NCBI RefSeq assembly: GCF_033115175.1
Contig: NC_084836.1
Location: forward strand, 76,474,253 to 76,538,252
From: Lepus europaeus
Taxonomy: Eukaryota > Chordata > Mammalia > Lagomorpha > Leporidae
Length of the DNA stretch: 64,000 bases
Direction of reading: 5' to 3'
Made by a program: the position numbers and the translations under genes. The notes under the pieces were generated by a model. The model was given only the letters and a program-made list of their open reading frames with translations. It was not told the origin of the DNA and did no database searches. Shown piece by piece: positions 22,301 through 30,689 of this stretch (position 1 is the stretch's first letter; each line of letters opens with the position of its first letter).

Positions 22301-24236
22301 CGTGGCAGGTCGGAGGGGAAGGACACGCTGAGGGTAGGAACGGCACTGGCGCAAGAGGTCGTCACCCAGAGGACAAGGAAATTAGATCCCATGCTGAAGT
22401 GGGACCCACCAGGGCTGGTTTTTGTGCAGAAAACCAGCCAGCGGGGGTCTGCTCTACACCTGCAGCCCCCTTCCCCCAGGGGGCGCTGAGCAGTACTTGC
22501 CATGCAGCTGGTGCAGCTGAGAGTACAGTCTTCATTCATTTAACCTTAACACAGCCCGGGTGGCCAGTGGCCACGGTGTTGCCCCTGCCGAGGCCAGGGC
22601 CCCCCGGCTGTGTGTGCACGCGCACACACCGTCTTGTGTAAGCTCCTGTCAGCCGTGTCAGGGCTTCTTGCACAGATGAGGAAACAGCTCGAGCTGGGAG
22701 CCCCAGGCCACCCCAGCAGCCTCCATGCAAGGGAGAGCTGTGGTGCCAAGCGCTGCACACACGCACCACGAGCCGTTCCCATCACTGCCACGCAGCATGA
22801 AACCAACCCTGCGTCGTTAGGGCGACAGGGAAAGACAGCAGCTGCCCCAGTGCCACCCATGTGCCACTCAGAAGAAGCCCTTTTTGGCCTTCTCTGGTGG
22901 CTTGTATAAAACCCTGTGCCCTGGGAGGTATTTGGTGATCTAACTAACCCAGCCCGAACCTCCGCTTTCCCTCCAGCTGCGTTTGCCTTCGTCGTGATGA
23001 AAGATGACAGCGGTGACACGGATGTGGTAGTGAATGAGCTCAAGTCAGCTGTGGCCACGAAAATCGCCAAATACGCCGTACCCGATCACATTCTGGTGAG
23101 GGTCCCCCGCCTCAGCTTGGTCAGCTGGGATGGTGGCTACTCTTCTGAAGAGTGCACACTCACCCGCCCAGACTCTCACGTGACCCTGTGAACTTCCCAG
23201 CCAACATCAGAATGACTGCTGGGGTTTCCCTGGGTGGTGAGGGAGGACGGCAGGAGAGGGAGGAGCTGTGGCTTCCAGGGTTCACACATGTCCTGTTTGG
23301 GAGACAGTTTTGGGCAGGGTGAGATGCTCTTGTGCTCTGGCAGAGGGCTGGTTACTGGAATAGGGATTGTCAGTAGAGAGACGTGGAAAGTACCGGAGTT
23401 TTCCAGCACCATACACGGCTTCTGGTGTCTGCAAGGGTAAACCTTCAGACACCCAACCCCGGGGCAGTCAGTTCCAGGACAAGAACTGGACCACCTGTAG
23501 CTTTTCCATTCCTTCCTTGATTAATGTCTCCTCCCCTCCCAGTGGCTGCGGGGTTTGGAGGTGGTGGTTGTCTAGGAAGGAAGGGATGGAGCTTCACTTG
23601 GCATTGTAAGAGTGCAGCCAGCAGCCTTGTGGCTGGAGATTTTAGGTGCATGTAACCCATACGTGGCTATTCCGGCATTGCCATCTGCGTGGAAAGGTCG
23701 CTGGTGGTTCGAAAATGCTGAATGTTAAATGTGCAGATGCCCAGTAAGACAAAGTGTATCTCTAGCTCTTACACTTCTTGTGTAAGACAAAGCCGACAGG
23801 TCCCAGGCCAGGGGTTGGAGAGGAGGCGCTCTGCAGGTCCGTTGCTCTGTTGCTGCCTGAGCCAGCAGGTGTCAGTGTGAGGTGCAGCGGCTGGAGCAGG
23901 TTCCCCGACCCCCCGCCGGGGGTGGGGGTGGGGAAGCTTCTACAAAGCCTGCCTCACTGCGGATCCTGCCTTGGGGCTGATTTCAGCCTTAGGCTTGCCC
24001 CCCTCCCCCATGCTGTGGGGCACACCGCGCTCCAGCGCCACCCCTTTTCTTGCCAGGTGGTGAAACGGCTCCCCAAGACACGCTCTGGAAAAGTCATGCG
24101 GCGACTGCTGAGGAAGATCGTCACGGGCACGGTGCAGGATCTGGGGGACACCACCACCCTGGAGGACCCCGGCGTCATCATGGAGATCATGAGCACCTAC
24201 CAGAAGTACAAAGAGAGGCAGGCGGCCGCCAAGTGA
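4134..24236 (+). CDS. ACSS1: ACSS1, mitochondrial acetyl-CoA synthetase (partial; 12 spliced exons, C-terminal 545 aa)
   Basis: The enzyme ligates acetate to CoA using ATP (giving AMP and PPi) in the mitochondrial matrix and belongs to the ANL adenylate-forming superfamily. Joining 4134-4333, 8676-8851, 9216-9368, 13073-13220, 14608-14745, 17739-17831, 18621-18733, 18918-19044, 19671-19798, 19944-20007, 22977-23095 and 24057-24236 gives one uninterrupted frame, every junction AG/GT. It carries the P-loop [10 protein letters not shown], acetate-pocket motifs GWITGHS and WWQTETGG, the YFTGDGA and [13 protein letters not shown] hinge region, and C-terminal RSGKVMRR. Counting back from the stop with the human length of 689 puts the first complete codon at E145 and the catalytic lysine at K642, the known SIRT3 deacetylation site. 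The targeting peptide and about 144 N-terminal residues lie upstream. ACSS1 rather than cytosolic ACSS2 is chosen from remembered near-identity and from APMAP lying downstream. No frameshift or stop is seen. Confidence 0.97.
4927..5000 (+). mobile_element. MIR-type fragment
   Basis: Contains ccaggcactgtactaagcac followed by an atc-ctttaatc-taa pattern, resembling the conserved part of MIR. Old and degraded. Confidence 0.55.
5035..7350 (-). mobile_element. L1M 3' end and ORF2 3' part, antisense, interrupted by a CSINE
   Basis: Reverse-strand L1 landmarks appear in the expected order: ccaccattctac-type 3' UTR motif, catggtaattcc, ttctttatatattctggaga, gtgtgaggtaagggt, gaatttcagg-type ORF2 segments and gttaatgtggtatgttacc. 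Stops and indels are frequent. It is an old, dead copy. Confidence 0.85.
5760..6096 (+). mobile_element. CSINE2 inserted in L1M
   Basis: Begins gctggcgccgtggcttaaca and ends in about 23 As. It is flanked by aagaaatgtctacttaag at 5742-5759 and about 6097-6114, an 18-bp duplication of L1M sequence. Confidence 0.92.
7360..7445 (+). mobile_element. MIR
   Basis: Contains gaaactgaggcacagagatg, ttaagtggcttccccagagtc and acaaagctggtgagagagcc, which match the MIR core closely. Confidence 0.85.
8676..8851 (+). CDS. ACSS1: ACSS1 coding exon 3 (residues about 211-269)
   Basis: The acceptor is gtctccggcag and the donor gtgggt. It encodes [16 protein letters not shown] through DVHLEQ and continues the frame from exon 2 (G|CC codon). 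The stretch links N-terminal subdomains and is well conserved with human ACSS1. Confidence 0.96.
8852..9215 (+). other. ACSS1: ACSS1 intron 3
   Basis: 364 bases of unique-looking sequence with good splice signals at both ends and no repeat. Confidence 0.7.
9216..9368 (+). CDS. ACSS1: ACSS1 coding exon 4 (AMP-binding P-loop; residues about 270-320)
   Basis: The acceptor is ctccttgcag and the donor gtagag. The 153-bp exon is in frame at both ends. It contains [12 protein letters not shown] (about residues 292-303), the Ser/Thr/Gly-rich ATP-phosphate-binding loop that defines AMP-forming ligases. The next residues, [17 protein letters not shown], are typical of acetyl-CoA synthetases. Confidence 0.97.
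10860..11008 (+). repeat. TG-rich imperfect microsatellite
   Basis: Interrupted (tg)n with ca, cg and ta variants (gtgtgtgctcatgtgcatgt...). Alternating purine-pyrimidine over about 150 bases. Confidence 0.8.
11489..11818 (-). mobile_element. CSINE
   Basis: taaagattttatttatttat at the tail end, ccacagcaccagccc at the head end. tgtcttcctttt occurs on both sides (about 11477 and 11821) as the duplication. Confidence 0.9.
11901..12235 (+). mobile_element. CSINE
   Basis: Begins ggggccagcattatggctaa and ends ccaataaataagtacatct plus an A-rich tail. Full length; no clear duplication. Confidence 0.88.
12945..13029 (+). repeat. TG-rich microsatellite upstream of ACSS1 exon 5
   Basis: Interrupted (tg)n ending about 45 bases before the exon 5 acceptor, followed by a short C/T tract. 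Confidence 0.85.
13073..13220 (+). CDS. ACSS1: ACSS1 coding exon 5 (acetate-pocket segment; residues about 321-369)
   Basis: The acceptor is ctgtgtctgcag and the donor gtgagg. It encodes [31 protein letters not shown]..., which includes the conserved GWxTGHS segment lining the acetate and CoA pocket. A long TG-rich tract ends about 45 bases upstream of the acceptor (see findings). Confidence 0.97.
14054..14330 (+). mobile_element. Older CSINE-related element
   Basis: Retains a tRNA-like B-box region (gggttcgattcccggctcc), then gtttcctactggtgcagacc and ggcatgaacctatgag. Divergent from the young copies and probably an older subfamily. Confidence 0.65.
14330..14353. repeat. Poly(T), about 24 bases
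   Basis: An uninterrupted T run at the 3' side of the older SINE. It could be the tail of a separate, severely truncated antisense retroposon. Confidence 0.8.
14367..14407 (+). repeat. 14-bp tandem repeat, three units
   Basis: Units gaattcattccttt, gaactcattccttt and gaactcattccct follow one another with one or two differences. Confidence 0.9.
14608..14745 (+). CDS. ACSS1: ACSS1 coding exon 6 (residues about 370-415)
   Basis: The acceptor is cctgtttgcag and the donor gtgagc. It encodes [20 protein letters not shown] through SSLRTLGS. The [10 protein letters not shown] motif is a conserved ACS block forming part of the active-site cleft. Frame is kept through the split Gly (G|GT) and the split Val of exon 7. 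Confidence 0.96.
15031..15318 (+). mobile_element. CSINE
   Basis: Begins gggactagcactgtggtaca and ends tttcaaataaataaaaatta. Internally shortened in the middle. Confidence 0.85.
15331..15666 (+). mobile_element. CSINE2
   Basis: Begins gccggccggcgctgcagctc, contains ccttccagg-type CSINE2 diagnostic sequence (cctcttccaggccagctctc) and ends in about 17 As. Confidence 0.9.
15758..16112 (+). mobile_element. CSINE2, young, with perfect 19-bp duplication
   Basis: The head is ggccggcgccgcggctcact and the tail A-rich. The flanks are identical 19-mers, aaaacttgtgtagtttttc, at 15739-15757 and 16113-16131. Confidence 0.95.
16535..16680 (+). repeat. Dispersed repeat of unknown family (copy 1)
   Basis: gcatggatttcc ... 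atatcaaaataaatttatct ... cacaaactttttgaagtac aligns by eye with 58800-58960. I cannot name the family. Confidence 0.55.
16746..17084 (+). mobile_element. CSINE
   Basis: Begins ggggctggtgctgtggcgca and ends ctgactttcaaaatatatg. Full length. Confidence 0.9.
17190..17512 (-). mobile_element. CSINE
   Basis: Runs from ttaaagatttatgtatttat to catggcgccggcccc. Flanks cttactgactttt and cttgctgactttt suggest a slightly decayed duplication. Confidence 0.9.
17739..17831 (+). CDS. ACSS1: ACSS1 coding exon 7 (nucleotide and acetate pocket; residues about 416-446)
   Basis: The acceptor is catgtggtttcag and the donor gtgaga. It encodes [20 protein letters not shown] and ends in TWWQT. The second Trp of the WWQTETGG block determines small-acyl (acetate) specificity in this family. 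The Glu codon is split across the junction with exon 8. Confidence 0.96.
17832..18620 (+). other. ACSS1: ACSS1 intron 7
   Basis: Unique-looking sequence except for a 21-22 base poly(T) at about 18193-18214. No SINE body is recognisable next to it. Confidence 0.6.
18621..18733 (+). CDS. ACSS1: ACSS1 coding exon 8 (residues about 447-484)
   Basis: The acceptor is ccaccctgcag and the donor gtgtgt. It encodes [20 protein letters not shown] through PVLMDEK, including the ETGG adenine and phosphate contact residues. Phase 0 at the 3' end. Confidence 0.96.
18918..19044 (+). CDS. ACSS1: ACSS1 coding exon 9 (residues about 485-526)
   Basis: The acceptor is gggttggcag and the donor gtgagc. It encodes [20 protein letters not shown]...[18 protein letters not shown]. 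The [14 protein letters not shown] block is typical of ACS enzymes. The last base starts the Gly of GYYFTGDG in exon 10. Confidence 0.96.
19045..19670 (+). other. ACSS1: ACSS1 intron 9
   Basis: GC-rich unique sequence. I see no repeat or regulatory element to name. Introns 8 (18734-18917) and 10 (19799-19943) are short and likewise plain. Confidence 0.6.
19671..19798 (+). CDS. ACSS1: ACSS1 coding exon 10 (domain hinge; residues about 527-569)
   Basis: The acceptor is ggttgtgtgcag and the donor gtgagc. It contains [20 protein letters not shown] and [20 protein letters not shown]. The Asp of GRMDD is the hinge about which the C-terminal domain rotates between adenylation and thioesterification. 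The last residue is Met where I recall human having Ile. Confidence 0.97.
19944..20007 (+). CDS. ACSS1: ACSS1 coding exon 11 (residues about 570-590)
   Basis: A 64-bp exon with acceptor ctgcatctgcacag and donor gtgagt. It encodes [20 protein letters not shown] plus Glu, in the C-terminal domain, and ends with the first base of an Ala codon. Confidence 0.95.
20008..22976 (+). other. ACSS1: ACSS1 intron 11
   Basis: Largely unique GC-rich DNA without CSINEs, the longest SINE-free stretch within ACSS1. An ancient repeat lies at 22030-22345 and a possible MIR scrap near 22540-22720. Confidence 0.6.
22030..22345 (+). mobile_element. Ancient mammalian interspersed repeat (L2/MIR-age)
   Basis: caagtgtttgtcgagcacct, gctacactccaggcatggtt and ctgggtgctggggacacgg match the widespread 'gagcacctactatgtgccaggcactg' type of repeat, followed by aaacagacaaatgaaag. 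I am unsure of the family. Confidence 0.5.
22977..23095 (+). CDS. ACSS1: ACSS1 coding exon 12 (residues about 591-630)
   Basis: The acceptor is ctttccctccag and the donor gtgagg. It encodes [20 protein letters not shown] through [10 protein letters not shown]. It completes the split Ala codon and ends in phase 0, leading directly to the catalytic-lysine exon. Confidence 0.95.
23096..24056 (+). other. ACSS1: ACSS1 intron 12
   Basis: Unique sequence with a G-rich stretch near 23910-23935. No recognised element. Confidence 0.6.
24057..24236 (+). CDS. ACSS1: ACSS1 last coding exon (catalytic lysine, stop; residues about 631-689)
   Basis: The acceptor is ttttcttgccag. It encodes [20 protein letters not shown] through KERQAAAK, then TGA at 24234-24236. 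The Lys of RSGKVMRR is the adenylation lysine, K642 by back-counting, acetylated and reactivated by SIRT3 in the known mammalian enzyme. The 3' UTR follows in the same exon. Confidence 0.97.
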   Translation: MVKRLPKTRSGKVMRRLLRKIVTGTVQDLGDTTTLEDPGVIMEIMSTYQKYKERQAAAK

Positions 24237-24520
24237 GACAGTGCACCGCGGCCGCCGGGCCAAGGCCGAACCTGAGCCCCTCCCTGCCCTGATGCGGCTC
24301 CACCTGTCCCAGCCCATAGCCCACTCCACCCTAATGTGAAACCCAGCTGAGGCCCCTTTCTTCCTGCTGAGGGGCTTGCAGCAGTGAGGCCCCTGGAGGG
24401 GCACTGTCAGACCTGAGTAGACTTTGTCCCCTGGTCCGCATTTAGTTTCTCGGAGGGAAAGTTTCCCCGTCCCCTCTGTCCCCTGCCCTCTTGGAGCAGC
24501 GTGGGGACAGAGGAAGCCTG

Positions 24521-24526
24521 ATTAAA
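24521..24526 (+). terminator. ACSS1: Candidate proximal poly(A) signal ATTAAA (ACSS1)
   Basis: ATTAAA, the commonest variant hexamer, is followed directly by a GT-rich stretch (gtgtgtctgctcacacag). It lies about 285 bases past the stop and could give a short-UTR mRNA. Confidence 0.45.
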
Positions 24527-25622
24527 GTGTGTCTGCTCACACAGCTTAGAACAGAAGCAACCATGTTCTCACCGGCTGTTTTTAGATGTGCAAGGCAGAG
24601 ATTTCATCTTTTATATTGTATATGTTAGGACAATGGTGTGGAAGCACTCACGTGTAATGTGTGATTTGCCTGTGCACACTCATTGTGACACCATTTGATG
24701 GAAATCCCCCTGCTTTGCCCCCCCCCCCCCACACCACTGATGGGGCAGTTCCGTGAGTGTCAGAGTGCACGTCCAGTTAGGGTCAGCACGTTCAGAAATC
24801 AGAATTGGAGATGTTTGCTGCCCTGAGAACCTCTGAGCCTGCTGCCTGCTGTGTGCCTACGGGCAGTGGGGGGCGGGGGTGTCTCCCAGTTCACCTTGTA
24901 ATGGAACTCGCCCCTAATGGCTGGTGCACCTGCTCACCTTCAGCTGTACCCCCTGGTCATGTTGTGTGTCTCTAAGCTGTGAGTGGAGAGAGTTTTCTCT
25001 CCCCTGGATGCCCCGTGGCAGGAGGCGAGCATGCTCCAACTCAGCAGGGTCACTCAGGGAAGATTCCAGAGCCTTGCGATTGCACTCGGCAGGTTGGAAG
25101 TGGGCCCCTGTGTACCCTGCCTGCCCTTCCGCCTGTGATCGCAGCTCTGAATCGAGTCTCTCCCTTTCTCGCTCTTCCTTTTGATGTGCCTTAAGTCCTC
25201 TGAACATGAGCACCATTATGGAAATCTTGAGGTCCCTAAGTGCCTACAGTGGTGACAGGCGGAGGTAACCCCATGAACTGGGTCCTAGAGGGCAGGGAAA
25301 GTCCCCACCCCCCCTTAACTGTGCCTCATAGCGCCTTACGGCTGGGTAGGTGTTCACGGGGTATCTGGGGTGCTAAACACCTACCACAGATGTGCTGGCC
25401 TCTTGGGTAAACAAGTGAGTGGGCCTGGGACAACCAAGTGTGGCACTGGCTGTACAACGCACACGTACTGAGCTGTGGTCTCATTAGCATTAGCCACAAA
25501 GAGCCATGCACCGGGCTTGGTGGACTGTGGTTGTGGTGCTATTTATGAAATGGCTTTGGTTTCCACATTGCTGACAATGTAGACAGCAGTGCAGGTCTGA
25601 GAGCTGCCTGTAGAGGAGTTCA

Positions 25623-25628
25623 AATAAA
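25623..25628 (+). terminator. ACSS1: Distal poly(A) signal AATAAA (ACSS1)
   Basis: A canonical AATAAA (ttcaaataaagctttatttt) is followed within 25 bases by a GT/T-rich downstream element (ctgtgtgtctgctggtgctt). Together these form the best cleavage and polyadenylation signal between the ACSS1 stop and the first intergenic SINE. Confidence 0.8.
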
Positions 25629-25683
25629 GCTTTATTTTATTCACCCTGTGTGTCTGCTGGTGCTTTTGCTTGGAGCTGTTCCC

Positions 25684-25978
25684 TTTTATTTTATATATTT
25701 TTTAAAGAAACAGACAACACACAGAGCGAGATCCCATCTGTTGATTTAGTCCCCAGAATGTCTACCATGTGCCAAACCGAAGCCAAGAGCCAGAAACTCA
25801 ATCCAGGTCTCCTAGGTGGTTAACAGGAACCCGATTACTTGAGCCATCAGCACTGCCACTTGAATAAGCAGGAAGCTGGAAACAGTATCTGGAGCCAGGA
25901 ATTGAACCCTGGTGCTCCAGTATGGAATGTGGACATCTTAACTGATGTCTTTATTGCTAGGCTAAACACATATCCTGC
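25684..25978 (-). mobile_element. Old CSINE-type element
   Basis: ttaaagaaacagacaacaca, gatttagtccccagaatg and ggaattgaaccctggtgctc follow CSINE order at low identity. The first repeat beyond the ACSS1 3' end. Confidence 0.65.
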
Positions 25979-26074
25979 TGCCGTCCTTTTTGCTGAATAT
26001 AATCTGAGTGGCAGAACTGTAAGAGACCTAGTCACTCAAAAGAGAACGCTTAAACAGAACCCACTTCTTTTCTT

Positions 26075-26388
26075 TTTTGAAAATTCATTTATTTATTTGA
26101 TAGGCAGAGTTACAAAGAGGGGGAGATCTTCCACCCATTGGTTCACTCCCCAAATGGCTGCAACAGCCAGGCCTGGACCAGACTGAAGCCAGGAGCCTGG
26201 AACTCCCCATCTGGGTCCCCGACATGGGTGGCAGGGGCCCAAGCACTTGGGCCATCCTCTGCTGCTTTCCAAGGCCATTAGCAGATAGCTGGATTGGAAG
26301 TGGAGCAGCCGGGACAGGAACAGGCACCCATATGGGATGCCAGCGTCACAGGTGCTGGCTTAACCCTCTGCACCACAGCGCAGGCCCC
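26075..26388 (-). mobile_element. CSINE
   Basis: Runs from aaaattcatttatttatttg to ctgcaccacagcgcaggccc. Near full length. Confidence 0.9.
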
Positions 26389-28176
26389 AGAATCCACCTT
26401 ACAGGAGGAAATGCACACTAACACCTCACCTCTCTTAAGCTGTTACCTGGTCAATTTCTGTCTGGCTTAAGATACTATGCAATACACTAGGCACTTAGCT
26501 AAAATTAAATGAAATCAACTAACAATTTGGTTCCTTGGTTATAGTAGCCACATTGCAAATGGAGTCATGTGGGTATGACTGGGCAAGCCGGCTAAGAGCA
26601 GCCCCATCACAGAGGGGCCTGGTGGGCAGTGCTGGTCTAGAGTAGAGGAAGTGTGGAAGCAACTCGATTTTGGGCAGCCAGAAGCTGCTTCAAGCTCAGC
26701 ACCCGAGAGGCAGAGTCTGCACCCATGGCACCTTGCACTGGCTGTGGGCAGGTGAGGCTTCCTGCTGCCTTCCCTGAACCGAGGGGCAGAGCCTTCAGTG
26801 GAAGAATGTCCTGAGTTGTGCTATGAGAGGCAGAATCTGCAAGGCTGGAGTCAGCACCTGCAAGGGAGACCCGGTCTCCCTGTGACACTGGGTTGGGAGG
26901 GCACAGGGATGAAGGGGAAGGGAGGCTGAGAGGACCCCCAGGTGCCCACCTGAGGAGGATTCTGAGTGCCTGGAGGGAGAAGACACATTTTTGCATCTCT
27001 GGATTCCCCGGGAGTCCATGGCAGATTTGCTGTTATGTGAGTAGTGTGGAACCATGAGCCCTTCCCTAATCTGGGGCATCAAGGAGGTGACACAGACAAT
27101 TTTAGGAACTCTGGTTGTCCTGCCCAGCAGTATTTTAGCAGAGCCACCCTGATTTCTGTTGGAGACTATCTCTCCCCACGTTGTCCATGACCAGCCCTGG
27201 CCTCAGCTCTGGGTTTATGAGGCTCACTCCCAGCACCCCAGGTTCAGGCCTGGCCATGTGACATTGTCAAGGCCACTGGGGAACACCCAAGGACACAGCT
27301 GAGAAAGGGAGTACTGCCCATTATCTGTGGGACAAGACAGGCTATGGCAGCCACTGGATAGGGACAGAGCCCTGTGGGGGATGAGCCGAGGCTCGGCCAG
27401 CTGCCCTAGGGCTTAGCTTCTTGCTCCCCATTCTGTGTCCTAAGACAAGGACCCCAAGTCTTTGGCACTGAGATGCACTGATAAGCGCTGGCAGCTAAAG
27501 AGAAGGCAGAGACGCTGCACCTGCAGGTGCTGGGCCCTCGGATTCAAAGGCAATTGCTGTGAACACGATGTGCCTCTCCCAGCCAGCACAGTGGGTCATG
27601 ATCACAGGCCGCGGAGTCCGGCTCAGAGAGAAGTGCCTGCTGAGAGTCACTTCCATTTAAAGTGGAAGTGGTCATGTTCAGAAGAGCTCTTCAACACGAA
27701 GTCCCAGGGGAAACACGTCCCCACAACATACTGAAATATAAAAAGCAATCAGGGCTACCGTTCATGATTTCACTGCCATGCTCAGCTGAGGGTCAGTCAG
27801 AGGCGAGGTCAGGTGCACCTGGCTCACCTGCAGCAGCTGAGGGGAGGGAAAGAAGGGGTACTGAGAATCCTCCCTCCACTTCCTCCACCTGGCTGAGGAT
27901 GAGAGTTAGCCATGGAACACAGGCGTAGGGACCCTCACCCACCAACCCTCACAGTGCCCCATGCTGGGGACAAGGAATCTTACATGGGCTGACTGCCATG
28001 CTCAAGGAGGCCCCTGGCAGGTCCCAGACTCTACAAGTGTCTTCCCCTTCATGATGCCTCATCAGGTACACACTGTTCTCTCACTTCCCAAAGAGCCAGA
28101 TTTGGATGGAGTGTGTCTGATGACCACCATGTGCAATGGCATGTATGGCCTCTTTATGGGACAGTATTGACAGCTA
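26389..28176. other. Intergenic, unassigned
   Basis: No gene or SINE is recognised. 26500-26570 (aattaaatgaaatcaactaa ... tagtagccacattgcaaat) recalls a common mammalian fossil repeat, but I cannot assign it. Confidence 0.4.
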
Positions 28177-28190
28177 CCTCACCTCCTTTT

Positions 28191-28526
28191 TTTCTTTTTA
28201 AAGATTTATTTATTTATTTGAAAGTCAGAGTTACAAAGAGAGAAGAGAGGCGGCGGGGTGGGGGGGGTCTTCCATCCGATAGTTCACTCCCCAATTGCCC
28301 GCAACGGCTGGAGCTGCGCCTATCCGAAGCCAGGAGACAGAAGCTTCTTCCAGGTCTCCCACGTGGGTGCAGGGGCCCAAGAACTTGGGCCATCTTCTAC
28401 TGCTTTCCTAGGCCATAGCAGAGAGCTGGATTGGAAATGGTATAGCCGGGTCTCGAACTGGTATCCATATGGGTTGCTGGCGCTTCAGGCCAGGGTGTTA
28501 ACCCGCTGCACCACACCGCCAGCCCC
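28191..28526 (-). mobile_element. CSINE with 14-bp duplication
   Basis: Body from aagatttatttatttatttg to ctgcaccacaccgccagcc. cctcacctcctttt is repeated exactly at 28177-28190 and 28527-28540. Confidence 0.93.
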
Positions 28527-28739
28527 CCTCACCTCCTTTTCTAAGGTATTTTATTGTCAGATATAGAGTAGCTCCATGAATTGGAGCCTGTGGGTGCAGC
28601 CTCAATCTTGCTGAAGACGAAGTCTTCCTCCTTGGGCATTTCGCAGCCTACCAGGTTTGAACCACACAAACATCAACTGCGGGCCTGGGAATACCATTGG
28701 TTCTTCTCCATGTATCAGGCACAGGCAATATGCCTTTCA

Positions 28740-29040
28740 CGATGGACTGAATGCCTGTGTCTCCAATTCCCTGTGTTGAAATCCTAAGTCCCAAGTGTGA
28801 TGGAATAAGGAGGTAGAGGCTTTGGGGACAATGAATGGGAGTGGCAGCTTCATGGATGAGATCAGCGCTCTTGTAAAAGGACCCCTAAGTGCTCGCTTCC
28901 TCCCTGTGCTCCCTGGCTGTGTGAGGATGCACGAGAAGGCGGCCATCTGCAGAGCAGGAAGCAGAGCCTCACCTAGGCCTTGATCTTAGATCACCAGCCT
29001 CCCCATCTGCGGGCAATACATGTTTGTTGAAGCCACCCTG
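28740..29040 (+). mobile_element. MLT1-type LTR (ERVL-MaLR), partial
   Basis: gatggactgaatgcctgtgt, gttgaaatcctaagtcccaa, gtgatggaataaggaggtag, ctccctggctgtgtgaggat and cttgatcttagatcaccagc follow the MLT1/MST consensus order. Confidence 0.8.
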
Positions 29041-29485
29041 GAGCGTCTGGGAGCACACTCCTGAGAGAGCACGGCAGGTAAAGCTGGCCTTCTCCAGCTG
29101 CAGACGAGGGAAGAGAGATGACGCCATGTGGAAAGCCGCCGGGCTGCCTGCCTGCCCTGATGCTGGCTTGTGCACGTGCTATGGGGCCCGGGCCAGTGCT
29201 CCCTTAGTTACCGCAGAAATAGAGAACAAACAGGGCCGCTCCAGGGCTCCTGGGCAAGGCTCCTCCTGCTCCCCAGCTTCCAGGATGCCTTCCTGTGTTT
29301 ATCTGGTGTCGATGCAACCTCCCTCCTGCTACTCCACAGAGGACTCACTGCACACCAAATGGTTTGTCTGTCTGTCATCGGGCCCCCTGCTGCCCCACGA
29401 CGGGGCTGGTCAGCAGAGGGCAGGTGTGGCAAGTCCGTTAGGCCCTGTGATTTCTCTGTTGCCTGCGTTTTCAGCAGAAGGGTGC

Positions 29486-30167
29486 TGTTACAGAAACCTA
29501 GGATGGGAAAACCTCCATCATTCAAACAGGCACCAGGACAGTGGAGGATTGAAAGCAGTTTATTCACGCCGGCCAGCGGGCTCAGTGGGAATCATTTCCT
29601 GAGAACGGAGTGACAATCCCAAGTTTCTTACAATATGTATAGGTTCATCAGCATCATACCTTAGCCATGACAGCATTGGTGGGTTCAAATTGCATCCTAC
29701 GTGACTTAGCACTATTCTGGGGGAACTAGCCTACGTGACTTAAGACCACTCTTTCAATGGTTGGTGGGTCCGGTATGTTCATTAGAGATACCAGGGGCAG
29801 ATTTATAGGACAGATTTATGACTGGAGTTACAGAAGCAGAACTTAGGACATCTTCCCTCCGCAGACAAGGTAACTGCGCCCAGCTGCTTCACTAGATAAC
29901 TACTTTTCAAAGTTAGTGTTGGGGGCCTGCTTTCCTTCCTTTGTCTCTGGTTGAGACATTTTTCCTATCCAATGTGGTAAACATTTCCAGACCTACTTCC
30001 TAGTTTTTGTTCCTGGTGCTGTAGCTTACTTGTGCTGTGATTTAGGAATGTACTGTGTTGCGGTTTCTGCCCTCTAAGACTGGGTGAGGCTGGCTTCATG
30101 CTCAGCCTGTGGCCGTTTTTATAATGGTCCCCCTTGCAGTGGGAAGGGAAGACGAGTGTAGTCTACA
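29486..30167 (-). mobile_element. Probable solo LTR, endogenous retrovirus
   Basis: On the + strand it begins tgttacag and ends gtctaca, the TG...CA ends of an antisense LTR. ggtgc is present exactly at 29481-29485 and 30168-30172. A poly(A) signal (tttatt, 29559-29564) lies about 75 bases from the LTR 3' end. No gag, pol or env sequence adjoins. Confidence 0.5.
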
Positions 30168-30358
30168 GGTGCTGGGTGGACTGTTCTACACCCACTTCAG
30201 GTCAGGTTCGCTCATCCTGCTTAGACCTATGCTACTTTTATCTGCTTATCCATCAGATTTAGATATGTATCTCTTTGCTGTGTATTATTAGCTTCTCTTT
30301 AAAAGTATTATCTATTCCTGATGAATTGATTTTTTAAAAAATGTTTTGGAAGTGCCCC

Positions 30359-30683
30359 GGGGGCCAGTGCTGTGGCGTAATAGGCTAAGCCTTCGCCTGC
30401 AGCACCAACATCCAATATGGGTGCTGGTTCAACTCCTGGCTCCTCCTCTTCCGATCCAGCTCTCTGCTATGGCCTGGGAAAGCAGTGGAAGATGACTCAA
30501 GTCCTTGGGCCCCTGCACCTGCGTGGGAGACGCAGAAGAAGCTCCTGGCTCCTGGCTTCGGATCAGCCCAGGTCTGGCCATTGCAGCCATTTAGAGACTG
30601 AACCAGCAGATGGAAGACCTTTCTGTCTCTCCCTCTGTCCGTAACTCGCCACTCTAATAAATAAATAAATAAAATCTTTATAA
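30359..30683 (+). mobile_element. CSINE
   Basis: Begins ggggccagtgctgtggcgta and ends aataaataaataaataaaatc. Full length. Confidence 0.9.
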
Positions 30684-30689
30684 AAAACA

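Larger units (their letters stand above)
24237..25650 (+). other. ACSS1: ACSS1 3' UTR (about 1.4 kb)
   Basis: No further ORF is plausible after the TGA. The UTR is unbroken by SINEs; the first SINE begins at about 25684, after the distal poly(A) signal. It holds short C-runs (24720-24730) but no recognised conserved element. The end is placed 15-25 bases after the AATAAA at 25623, which is an inference without transcript data. Confidence 0.75.
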
